Assembly (NCBI GenBank): GCA_011763485.2
Contig: JAANSK020255607.1
Location: forward strand, 1 to 22,708
Source: Isoetes engelmannii
Taxonomy: Eukaryota; Streptophyta; Lycopodiopsida; Isoetales; Isoetaceae
Length of the DNA stretch: 22,708 nt
Direction: 5' to 3'
Of the stretch, positions 1 through 8,920 are shown in pieces. A program made the position numbers and the translations under genes. Position 1 is the first letter of the stretch; every line of letters begins with the position of its first letter. Below the pieces are notes generated by a model, which was given only the letters and a program-made list of their open reading frames with translations, made no database searches and had not been told where the DNA came from.

Positions 1-779
1 TGTAGGCTGGCTGAGCTTCCCATTGTCCCGGAGCTTTGTTTCTATTGTTTGGTACTTTGTCTTGGTTCTTTGCTCCTAATGCTCATGATGTTCTGTTGAT
101 GACATTGTCTAGCAGTGTTCATAGGGCTTTGTGCCTTTGTTGTTGCTCATGTTCTTGTTATCCAAGATTCCAGAGTGTTTCCATGTATGCAGCAGCAGCT
201 ATGGGATCCCCACTTAGTCACAAGGACTAACCCCCTTGAGTGCATGTGCAGTGATTAAGCAAGGCGGTGGTCAATCTAGTAGCACTGTAGTGTGGATCAT
301 GGTTGAGCAAGAAGCTTTTAAGTTGATTTGTTAAAGTTGGATATTGTATCTATGGAGAATAGTAAATTTTTTGGATGTTAACTTGCATGATTATGTTGAT
401 CTTAAGCGTTTGCCCGTTGGATTTGGAATATATATAATCTCAACTGCAAAAGGAAGATTAGATTCTTCACCAATATCATAGCTTTGTAAAGTTTGCACAC
501 CAACCTAGATCTAGTGTAAAGTTTTGACAAGGTCCCGAGTTGCCAGGAGGGTCAACTCGACAGGCTCCACAGAGCTTGACTTGTCCACAATTGTGAAAAA
601 CAGAATTGTTAAGCACTTGCGAGAGTGGGAGGCGCTCAGGATTTTTTGGAGTAATCCGAAGAAATCCGGCAAATTATATATTGCAAAATGCGATCATCAA
701 TGCGGCGACACATGTTGCATGCCAAATTCCTCGATATCTATGCTAGGCCGCAATTAATACGCATTAAATATGAGGCAAG
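1..779. other. No recognised gene
   Basis: I see no protein family, RNA gene or element end here. There are only short open frames. The one at 524-757 on the plus strand is rich in charged residues but matches no family I know. Confidence 0.5.
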
Positions 780-842
780 CTACTCTATACGGAGAGTCAT
801 ATGTTGTACGCGCGTATAAAATATGCCCATATTCTTGGCGTT

Positions 843-876
843 CCGGTATTCCTTCCTCCGTGGCGAAGAATACCGG
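843..876. repeat. Imperfect hairpin
   Basis: CCGGTATTC-CTTC pairs with GAAG-AATACCGG around a 9-base loop, giving about 12 pairs with one bulged base. The function is unknown. It lies in DNA with no recognised gene. Confidence 0.5.
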
Positions 877-1158
877 TGCAATACCGACATCCAGAAAACA
901 CAGAATACAGTTTTCGACCGAAGTACGCGGATACTACAAAATTTGAAAACGCTATGATTTTTTTGAAATTTAATCATGACACGGTTCAAACCAAATTCAA
1001 GTTTGCTTTACAAAACATCCCCCGAGGCAAAAAAAAAAAACGGTCATGTACTATCAAACTTCACACATGCAAGATTTGAAATTTAATTTGATTCATTCAT
1101 CAACCAGGTCTTCATGCGCCAAGAAGCCATCTTCTCTCCATCTCGGAAGTTCCTCTCA

Positions 1159-1255
1159 GGCGCCTACAAGACTTATCTTCAGGCGTTCAAGTATTCTTCC
1201 TTGGCGCCTACAGGAATTATCTACAAGGCGCTCGTATTCTTCTAGGGCGCTCGTC
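1159..1255 (+). repeat. 44-bp GGCGCC tandem pair plus partial copy
   Basis: Two units of about 44 bp begin GGCGCCTACA at 1159 and 1203, and a partial third begins GGGCGCTCG near 1245. Each unit is itself two related half-units of about 22 bp (GGCGCCTACA..., then AGGCGYTC...). The GC-rich periodic pattern resembles the subterminal repeat regions of some DNA transposons, but no element end is visible. Confidence 0.6.
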
Positions 1256-1860
1256 GTGCAGATCAATTTGCAAGTGAGTTCTCGCCTTCTCAAGTGCTCT
1301 TCTAATGCTTGCCTAAGTTGGATGTCTTACTGGTTGTTGCCGCTGGCTGTCATGCCATGAAACTTGTGAATGGCTTATCGTGTTGATCTAGATAGTTTTC
1401 GACTGCATTGATCTTATAATATTTATATACTGTTATAAGCTATTATCCTCATTTCCACTGAACCTTTGACCTGCTTATCGAGGCACCATGGAGACCTAAA
1501 CCCTAAAACCTACGTCACAACGCAGTTGTGAGTTACCAGATCATTTAGATTAGATGAGCACCTGGTGAGGTTGCATTCTGAGCTGAAACTGAGTTGAAGG
1601 TTCATTGTGGTGCTCAGCTTCAGCTGATGGCAATTGCATCTGCGATCTTACGGACTAGCAGAAGCTGAACACCACAGCCCCATATTTCTCGAATGCCTGA
1701 GAAAATCCTCTTCCCACACATAAGAGAAGTGCGTTTTGGCTTAAATTACATAGTTTGTTCTGAAAATCACGCTCGCAAATGTGACGACTTGAAATTGGAT
1801 TCTTGATGTTATCTTGCAGCTGGCAGATGTCTTCCATGTTTTTTGTTTCTTGTGAAGGGT
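1256..1860. other. No recognised gene
   Basis: This stretch is unassigned. A single telo-box-like motif (AAACCCTAAA, 1498-1507) is present, too short to be a telomere remnant. In host genes this motif is a promoter element, but no gene start follows it here. Confidence 0.4.
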
Positions 1861-2231
1861 GTCGTGGTGGCCAAGGGCAAGGCCCATGCCTTCACTAGCC
1901 ATCACAATCCTTCAGTACCAGTTTTGTAGTTTTTATTGACACTGTTTTCGACGGTTCAACTAAACTTCATTACAACGAGACCGAAATTGAGAATGTAGAG
2001 CAAGCTCATGGTGCCTTCATACTATGGCCTTCAGCTGATATTGTGATCGAAGAAGAATATGAGGACTCAATAATTTGCACACTAGAAAAGCAAATCAAGA
2101 AAATAAATTGGCAGGTTCCAGCTAAGGATGGAAATCCACCAGCAAAATCAGTGGAGCAGATCGTCACCAGGGACGACTTTATAGAGCGCACTTGCAAGCT
2201 AATGCATGACCTTATGGCATGGGTACAATAA
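1861..2231 (+). pseudogene. DUF8039-like plant transposon protein fragment, broken
   Basis: The stretch from about 1908 to 2231 reads in one frame as a 3' coding piece: VFIDTVFDGSTKL, then an acidic spacer EIENVEQAHGAFILWP, then a lysine-rich tail ending at a TAA (2229-2231). The pattern of hydrophobic residues, VxDG, an E-I-E stretch, A-x-G-x-F-I-x-W-P fits the DUF8039-type domain found in plant CACTA (En/Spm)-related proteins, from memory of that family. Just upstream, VVAKGKAHAF lies in a different frame (from 1861), which matches the usual preceding VAKG block and so implies a frameshift. The frame has no ATG start. No TIR or transposase core is visible, so this is a relic. A host-gene origin is not excluded. 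Confidence 0.5.
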
Positions 2232-2437
2232 TATTCACACATCCAAACCATTCAATTTTTGGTTTGCCTCTGGGTAAAGAGTTCATTGTTGGAGGTCCTT
2301 GATATGCCAGCAAAACCTTCTACGAGGTGTGTACTTGGGTTGAGACGCCTCAACTGCATGAGCTCAGCTAAGAGAACTTGTTGCTAAGGAGGGTAAGTAT
2401 GATGATAATCATGAATAATAAACTTCACCTCCGGCAT

Positions 2438-2961
2438 GAATAAAGTGTGTCTTGATTGTTAGTTTGGAACGAGTAAGATGCCACTACTTGCTAGCTTAGA
2501 ATGACTATGTGTATTGCTTGCTAGATTAGAGTGAGTTTAGATTGACTAGCTTGCATGCTTAGAATGAGTATGATGCGTCTTGCTAGTTAGCTTAGAACGA
2601 GAAAAATGTGACTACTTGATAGCATAAAATAAGTATGATGCATCTTTCCTGATAGATGCTAGAATGAGTTAAGTATGACTAGCTTGCTAGCTTAAAATAG
2701 ATACCAAGCGTCTTGCTAGCTAGCTTGGAATGAGTAAATTGTGATTAGCTTGCTAGCCTAACATCAGTACAATGCATCTTGCTTGCTAGCTTGGTATGAG
2801 TAAAATGTGACTAGCTTACTAGCAGAAGATGAATAAAATGTGTCATGCATGCTAACTTAAAATGAGTATAATTTGATCATGTATGCTATCTTGAAGTTAG
2901 TCAATGGTCATGCTTGTTAGATTAAGGTGAGTCAAGTGGGTCGTGCTTGCTAGCTCAAAAT
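2438..2961 (+). repeat. 33-bp minisatellite with 66-bp higher-order period
   Basis: Sixteen head-to-tail units of 30-35 bp, mostly exactly 33, follow the pattern GAGTANAATG, a variable block, GCTAGCTTAGAAT. The variable block alternates between a TGACTAGCTT type and a CRTCTTGCT type along most of the array, giving a 66-bp dimer. The last few units drift to a GTCATGC type. CTAGC occurs in most units. Copies are strongly diverged, so the array is old. It begins about 200 bp after the DUF8039-like fragment. Confidence 0.85.
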
Positions 2962-3043
2962 TCTCAAAATAGCTCGAATTTGTCAATTTAGTGAATTGGT
3001 GCCTACTTAAGTCATCCCATAATTGCATTACACCCTTTTCAAA

Positions 3044-3115
3044 TAGATAGATAGATACATGATTTTAACGTCCACGGGGATCACAATGGGCCATGACACA
3101 ATATATAAACAAGGG
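3044..3115 (-). mobile_element. 3' end of a non-LTR retroelement (LINE or SINE), likely
   Basis: On the minus strand the block ends CCGTGGACGTTAAAAT and then a TATC repeat tail. The motif CGTGGACGnTAAAAnTGT with a simple-repeat tail recurs, also on the minus strand, at 15338-15395 and more weakly at 5800-5835. A conserved 3' end followed by different short tails is typical of LINE or SINE copies. The 5' extent is not determined, and no reverse transcriptase was seen beside it. Confidence 0.45.
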
Positions 3116-4087
3116 CATTTAGCCCAGATCAAACTAGGGAAAAGCCCTCAAAACAACAGGCATGTAGCCCAAACATTCATACTAAAAATTGCAATATATA
3201 GAGTAGACCAAGGTACACATAACATGTCCATAGGTTAGAGGACCACTGATCCCTAATGATAGCTTGGCCTCCTCAATATAATGCCCATTTACTTTCTCAG
3301 AACTTCTTGTACTCAACACAATTCCTCTCTCCGTCTGCAAAGTTGTACTAGGGTTAGATCCTCTTGAACAAAGAAGGTGGTGCCTTTTAGATGATTGCCC
3401 CCAGGGGATTCAGTATTGTTTAGAATATGGGACACCAGCTTCTGCAATAAAGGGGCTTTTTTTTACCATTGAGTATTTGTATACTCACCAATAGGGGGCT
3501 TTTTTGCCACTATCTGGGGCAAAATATATACTTTAAGGGTTAAATTAGCTTTCAAATATCAGTATACCAGGGATGTTTTTGGCCACCCTTTGAACGCAGA
3601 CGTCCATACCTTCATATTACTAAGTGAACCCCCTGGGTGATTCCCATGATATAGTATATGAAGTCTAGAAGTGGCATCTATAATCGAACACGAAGGTGTC
3701 TAGGGCAGTCCGGTTGTGCTGCTCCCACCCGATGTGTCGAGATGATGCCATCCGCCAGTATGTGCATCACCTTGGTAAAGAAATGCACCGCCCTGTCTTG
3801 CTCTGACAGCAGAGCAATCAATTCCTCTTCCCAATGACAACAATATGGAGGTTCAAGGCTTGTGTCTGCTGATTGTCATTCGGCAACAAATGCGTCTTAA
3901 AGGGTGGAGCCTCTACATATCCAAAGTGCAATAATTCCTCAGGCGAAGTCTGTGTGGGCATGTCTATCCTGTTCATATGAACTGATGTGGAATTTGTAGA
4001 TATGCATGTGGCAGGCGTTGGTGGCTGAAAAATGTTACCTGCTGACAATAACACTAGCTCCAAAAGCTGCATCCAGCTTCCTAAGGG
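3116..4087. other. No recognised gene
   Basis: Both strands carry only short open frames. The longest (minus, 3818-4093) matches nothing I recognise. Two T-runs follow GGGGC at about 3455-3505. Confidence 0.4.
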
Positions 4088-4144
4088 TGACACGGATGTC
4101 CCTTTAATAGTCTGACACGGATGTCCCTAGGGTGACACGGACAT
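4088..4144 (+). repeat. TGACACGGATGTCCCT short repeat, 2.7 copies
   Basis: The 16-mer TGACACGGATGTCCCT occurs exactly at 4088-4103 and 4113-4128, and a truncated variant begins at 4133. Spacings are 25 and 20 bp. Confidence 0.75.
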
Positions 4145-4380
4145 TACATCTATGCATCCAATGTACCCAAAGCCATACCTAAAGCTGACTAGACCGCTAG
4201 TGAAGGGGCTTGTAGCAAAGGGTCTTGTGAGCTTTGGTCTTGCCTTCATGGGCATTGTCACCATATCCTTGACTTTGCAAGTCATCAAAATGGGACCAGT
4301 GAGTCAAAAGGAAACCTACTAGAAACAACGGAGCAAAACTTAAAAGGGAGAACTGTAGGTTCAAGTAGAGAAACGAAATC

Positions 4381-4532
4381 TGAAAGAAAAAGAGCAAAAG
4401 GAAATATAATCGTTTTTAATGCGAAGCCCATGTTGGCATCGATAAAGTTCACTGAAAGAGCAAAATCGAAAGGAAAAAGGAGCAAAATAAAAGTTAATTG
4501 TTTTTAACTTAAAGCCCCATGTTGGCATCGAT
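4381..4532 (+). repeat. Diverged tandem duplication of about 80 bp
   Basis: Two adjacent purine-rich segments begin TGAAAGA (4381 and 4453), and both end in CCCATGTTGGCATCGAT (ending at 4443 and 4532). They differ by several indels. No gene is visible within them. Confidence 0.7.
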
Positions 4533-4612
4533 CAGATTAGATTGGGTTTTGGAAGAACCCTATTGAAGAAACCGAGCGGAGCTCAAACACATATTTGTTG
4601 GTTGTTTTAGAA

Positions 4613-4636
4613 GGGAGGGAGGGAAGGGGGGGGGGG
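4613..4636 (+). other. G-quadruplex-capable G-run
   Basis: Three GGG tracts with one- or two-base spacers are followed by eleven consecutive Gs. This is enough for an intramolecular four-tract quadruplex by the usual G3+N1-7 rule. Confidence 0.6.
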
Positions 4637-5799
4637 CGCAAAACTTTATCCTTATTTCTCCTAAGATACGGCTTCTTGGGGATGTTAAAATTTCATCATC
4701 ACCATCATGTCATCTTTTTTTTTTTTTTTTAATGAGGAACTAAATGGGTGTTTAAGGGTCCCATTATCACCATCCACGGCTAATCATAATAACTTGGAGG
4801 TCCCAAGGAGATATTGATTTGGTTGTGCAAAGGCCATGTTGACACCATTTCATGCTCCATAAGTAACTTTGGTTCGGTTCTAGTGTGATTCCAACCTAAT
4901 GGGGAAATACGCTCACGAGTTTGAATACACTTATAAGAAAGTTTAAAGATTTTTTTTATTGAATTCAATACGTTATTTTCAAAGATGCTTAGTGGCGGCC
5001 ACATTAGCCTCTATGCAAATCTTGAACAGGAATTTCAGACATCAATTACTCCAATTCAAACTTAGTATTTAACAAGAAGAGTTAGATAGCTATCTTATCT
5101 TTGATGACATCGAAATATTTGTTATAACTTTGCTTTGTTTCGTCTTGCAATAAAAAACTATTTATGATCGAATATATTTGTTGTCGTTTTGCAACAATAA
5201 ATATTATTCCATCTTTGACCTGAGTAGCATGTATTGACAAGTATTAGGCTAACAATTGTTTTGCTTTGCTTGCAGATATGGACAAAGCTATGGACATAAT
5301 ATCGGTCTTTTCTTCCTCCTACATAGTGTGACTCACCTGTTTATTTCTCTAGTTTCTATCTTTACATTAGCCTCCAGTGTAGTTCATATGACGTGGATAA
5401 GTACACATACACCTATGCGGCGAGAATTCAACATAAATAATCCAATGCTTAAGCAGGTTATCTATGAAGCAAGTTCACTATCTTATTCATGTATTCTTGA
5501 CTTTGCACGTTTTGGCAACCTGTGATCCTATCATGTCAACAATCATGAGCGTGCTGATGTTGCTTGTACGCGGCGAGGGGATGAATGAAGGTGCAGAGAT
5601 CCACATCAACAAGAATATTCACAAAAGCCTTGTAAAGAATGCAAGACAGAGGAAGGAAGAAACCCACAAGCAATCAAACAAAGGGTAGGGCAAGAAAATT
5701 GGAACTTGCCATCAAAGTTGAAAAAAATAAAGGTGATGGTGACAAAAAAAGAAGGGAGAAGGATATACCTAAAGGGTAGAACATACAATACAAACCTTA
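4637..5799. other. No recognised gene
   Basis: The DNA is AT-rich with a T16 run at 4715-4730. That run could be the tail of a minus-strand retroposon, but I found no matching target duplication. The open frame at 5256-5525 (plus) is hydrophobic and matches no family I recognise. Confidence 0.4.
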
Positions 5800-5835
5800 A
5801 AAATAAGAATAACATCTTTATCATCCACGTAGTTA
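5800..5835 (-). mobile_element. Possible non-LTR element 3' end
   Basis: On the minus strand, CGTGGATGATAAAGATGTTATTC resembles the ends at 3044 and 15338, although the following tail is not a clean simple repeat. It is short and weak on its own. Confidence 0.3.
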
Positions 5836-6538
5836 AAGTAAGAGGTGTATACGTGGTTCCATATATATGGGAAGAGTAAATGTTGAGGTAAAGGCAATAA
5901 TATAAGAATATTGACATATAAGTATAGTTCATGAACAAAGTGTGAGAAGGCAAGTACATGTGCATCATCTCAGTGGAAAGTGACCCTTGCCACCCTACCC
6001 TGCCTACCCCTGAGGAGATGCACATTTCGACGTTGCCATAATATGCATATGACGTCCATGTCATAATGGGTCTTGCCACGTCACAGGTCGCCATCTCAGG
6101 CCAACGCAGCATATTCCTAGCACATGAATTTGTCCACATATCTTTTGTCATTTCTTCTATTATATCAATGTCCTTAGGCCACTTACATGGTTTAGCCCCA
6201 TTTGTCGTCACAAACTTCCAATTTCACATGTACATTCTACCCTCTTGTTGATGCCCAGGTCCACTGGACCCCCCTTCCTATCATGATTCTCTCTATTTCT
6301 CCGTTGAAATCAAGCGTCCCGTTAAACTACTGGTATATTCGTCTCGACAGTATCGAATTTATGTGTGCATATTTTATTGTGTCCTACTCTTGTAGGTGGA
6401 AACCCCATTTTACATTGTACATTATCACATCTTCATTCACTTCTCACCTAACAATGATCACTTTAACATGATATCCTTTGGTCAAGTAATCATCAATATT
6501 CCACCTATGGATCCATGCTAATGATACTTCTACCATGG
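5836..6538. other. No recognised gene
   Basis: No family is recognised. The minus-strand open frame of about 200 codons across 5606-6211 becomes low-complexity and hydrophobic in its second half. A further minus-strand stretch of about 44 codons between roughly 6440 and 6570 is protein-like in composition (contains WIHRWNIDDYL) but is bounded by stops and not identified. Confidence 0.35.
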
Positions 6539-6590
6539 CAATGTCGACACATTTGTCGTCTACTGCAGCCTAGTTTCTTTTTCTAGGGAG

Positions 6591-7366
6591 GACCAAGTAT
6601 ACGGAAAATGAGAAGCATAATGTACCCATTTAACTATCCATTTATTTGTCGTTCTATTCTATCGATTTTCTTGTATTCTATTCTCACTTAGGCCTAAGTA
6701 GAATCTCAAAGTATATGGATGGATTGAATGCCAAAGACCCGCTCTGAGACTAAGTTTATTAGAGTTATTGCTTTCACAACACCATCTTCTTTGAAAGTGC
6801 AACAAACGTGTTTCTATAATGAACCCCTGAGCTATAATTGACCAAGTCTAAGGATAATAAGAAGCATTAACAATCCTTTTATTTGTTTTGTTTGTATCTA
6901 TCAATTCTCTTCTGACTTACTTCCCTTGAAGTAGAAAAATCAAATTTTATGGATGGATTGACGGGGTACTAAAGACCTGCTCTAAGATCGAGTTTATTAC
7001 ATTTATTGTTCACGTTGTCATTCTAAGATTAAGTTTTTTAGAGTGACCTGGTCATCTTTTTTGGAAGTGCAATGGACATGTAAATTTATGAATGGATTGA
7101 CGGTGTACTAAAGACCTGCTCTAAGATCGAGTTTATTATAGTTATTATTCACGTTATCATTCTAAGATTGAGTTTCTTAGAGTGACCTGGTCATCTTTTT
7201 TGGAAGTGCAACGGACATGTATTTCTATATGAAATGAATGAACCATGGACTCATAATTGGCCAAGTCTAAGAAAATAAAAAACTTTGTGCTAATTTACGA
7301 ACTTTTTTTTTTTTGAAGTGCAACGAACATGTATTTCTATATAACATTAGCCCTTGACCCATAATT
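6591..7366 (+). repeat. Repeat units A, B and C
   Basis: Each unit begins with (GA)CCAAGTCTAAGG and AATAAGAAGC. It then has AACAATCCATTTATTTGT, GAAGTAGAA, ATGGATGGATTGACGG, CTAAAGACCYGCTCTAAGA, GAAGTGCAAC and GACCCATAATTG. Unit starts are at about 6591, 6840 and 7260. C lacks its middle. Confidence 0.75.
6946..7223 (+). repeat. 139-bp tandem duplication inside unit B
   Basis: 6946-7084 and 7085-7223 are consecutive copies, differing at only about ten positions by eye. They are therefore younger than the duplication of the units around them. Confidence 0.85.
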
Positions 7367-7377
7367 GGTCCACTATG

Positions 7378-7615
7378 TTATTTGCGTTGTCTTTATCATA
7401 CAACCCAAGTTTCAAGAAGTATCATCCCAAGATTCTCATTTGGTTGTACATTGGACTAATTTTCCCATCCCAATGCAAGTCACTATAGATCCACTATCAA
7501 GTTGCCAATTGTTAGAATATGTTCAAAAATTTAGCAAATTGTTGCAATCATGTTCTTGGGTAGCAGTTGCTAGTTAGACAATACACCATAATTAGTCGGT
7601 AGTGATTGTTGATTG
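7378..7615 (+). repeat. Closing segment, copy 1
   Basis: This is paired with 8921-9175. Shared landmarks are TACAACCCAAGTT, AAGATTCTCATTTGG, CATCCCAATGCAAGTCA, ATCAAGTTGCCAATTG and GTAGCAGTTGCTAGTTAGA. Confidence 0.75.
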
Positions 7616-8126
7616 GTGCATGGTGAAGCATCATGTTGCATGCATGTAGATCATGTATGTGGGTATAAAATTTATCTAAGGACACAAAATTCATGTTTTG
7701 AAGGAACTAGCCTTTAAAGTCAAAAAATTAAGTATTGGGCTAATAGAGAGTTATTAAGATGGATGGATGGATAACGATTTCCATGAAGGATCCACCCTTC
7801 TGGTGTGTTGGTTATCACTAGAGGTACTATAACATGTCGACACCTTTGTCCTCTAATGCGGGCCAAGTCTAAGCAAAATTAGAAGCACAATATACCCATT
7901 TAACAATCCATTTATTTGTCATGCTTCCTTTACTGTCGATTTTCTTCTATTTTTCTTGAAGTAGAATATCAAAATATACAGATGGTTTGAGGGGAGTACT
8001 AAAGTCCCGCTCTAAGATTGAGTTTGTCAGAGTTATTGCTATCACATCGCCATTTGAAAGTGTTCTATATGGAACGAACCCTTGACCCATAATTGACTAA
8101 GTCTAAGGAAAATAAGAAGCATGTAC

Positions 8127-8179
8127 TCGTTTAACAATCCATTTATGTAATGACACTAAATAAATGGATTGTTAAACGA
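8127..8179. repeat. Perfect 20-bp inverted repeat at the retroposon 5' junction
   Basis: The 20 bases at 8127-8146 (host repeat, ending CCATTTAT) are exactly complementary to 8160-8179, with a 13-base loop. The left arm is native target sequence present in unit D and most of A. The right arm lies inside the insert. Confidence 0.9.
8134..8146 (+). repeat. Target-site duplication, left copy
   Basis: ACAATCCATTTAT here is identical to 8798-8810 on the other side of the insert. A length of 13 bp fits L1-type target-primed reverse transcription. Confidence 0.85.
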
Positions 8180-8797
8180 CTTGAATATTACAGAATCATG
8201 ATTCTTAGAATCATCATAAGGTTTTGGCTAGGATTTCAAGAGGGTCATGGTTTATTAATATTTTAGAAGGTGCTTTAAGTTGTCACTGGGTCATATTAAC
8301 ATTGTTGAAGATGCTGCTTTGAGTAGAAGTAGTTGTTAGTATAGAAATAGTTATGCTGTTGTTGTGTGAGGCTCTTATAAGAGCCATTTGAAATTATTGG
8401 GTGTATCCCAAGTTTGCGCCTGGACGTATCCCAGAGGCCGCAAGGCCATTTGAATATGGATCCTGCGGGAGTAGGTCCGAATTTACGACTGGGCGTATCC
8501 CAGGGGCCGTAAGGCCAGTTGAAGCAGTAAGTTCGGAATCGTCGTGGAGGTAGTATGCTGCCCTCCCGCTGTGGGAGACTGGTGACATCCTTCAGGTGTC
8601 GCTTTCAGTACCCGCGCGTGTTGCAGGGGTTGTCATACGCGCGGGGATTTTTGTGGGTCCCGGCTCTGGGAGTACCTGCGAAGAAGAGGGTTTAGAGGCC
8701 CGTGTGTGGCCTCCCCCTGTAGTAGCAGGTATGAAAGGAGTGCAGGGGTCTGCTATGGGTGGTGGGAATGGCCACCCCCCCAACAAAAAAAAAAAAC
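8147..8797 (+). mobile_element. Poly-A retroposon, 651 bp (SINE-like or 5'-truncated LINE)
   Basis: Target-site duplications of 13 bp flank it, and its plus-strand 3' end is an A12 run (8785-8796), so it entered by reverse transcription of a polyadenylated RNA. The first 13 bases are of unknown origin, followed by 20 bases that are an inverted copy of the target. An AT-rich portion runs to about 8369 and a GC-rich portion from about 8370 to 8781. No reverse transcriptase or other protein is recognisable. No convincing pol III A and B box pair was found. It could be the 3' UTR of a LINE, a SINE of unknown type, or a retroposed structured RNA. Near-perfect flanking duplications suggest a fairly young insertion relative to its host repeat. 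Confidence 0.8.
8371..8781 (+). other. Chain of local hairpins in the retroposon 3' part
   Basis: Successive stems are visible by eye. They are a GGCTCTTATAAGAGCC palindrome (about 8371-8386); TTGGG-TGTAT-CCCAA (8397-8411); CTGGA-CGTAT-CCCAG (8420-8434); GGCC-GCAA-GGCC (about 8436-8447); CTGGG-CGTAT-CCCAG (8489-8503); GGCC-GTAA-GGCC (about 8505-8516); CTCCC-GCTGT-GGGAG (about 8562-8576); CCCGCGCGT with ACGCGCGGG (8611-8619 with 8637-8645); GAGGCC-CGTGTGT-GGCCTC (8695-8713); and GGGTGG with CCACCC near the 3' end. A 42-bp module, hairpin plus GNRA-type hairpin, is duplicated at 8413-8454 and 8482-8523. I infer that the transcript was strongly structured. No known RNA family is recognised. Confidence 0.55.
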
Positions 8798-8810
8798 ACA
8801 ATCCATTTAT
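8798..8810 (+). repeat. Target-site duplication, right copy
   Basis: This is the exact partner of 8134-8146. Beyond it the host repeat resumes with TTGTTGTGTTTG as in the other units. Confidence 0.85.
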
Positions 8811-8920
8811 TTGTTGTGTTTGTATCTATCAATTTCTTCTAACTTATTTTTCTTGAAGTAGAAATCAAAATTTATGGATGGATGTGCCAAAGACCCGGAC
8901 TTTATTAGAGTGGTTTGCTT

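Larger units (their letters stand above)
7861..8920 (+). repeat. Repeat units D and E, E interrupted
   Basis: D runs from 7861 to about 8094. E starts at about 8095, is interrupted after CAATCCATTTAT at 8146, and resumes at 8798-8920 after the retroposon. Units A and D carry the uninterrupted sequence at the same place and so serve as in-window empty sites. Confidence 0.75.

Noticed and set aside
1498-1507. Interstitial telomere repeat
   Set aside because: Fewer than two telomere units, so chance or a telo-box is more likely.
2438-2961. CRISPR-like array
   Set aside because: Units are contiguous and degenerate with no unique spacers, and the window is plant nuclear DNA.
4715-4730. T16 run as the tail of a minus-strand retroposon
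   Set aside because: No matching target duplication or element boundary could be found around it.
5606-6211. Minus-strand frame of about 200 codons
   Set aside because: No family pattern recognised. The C-terminal half is low-complexity hydrophobic, and AT-rich DNA can give this by chance.
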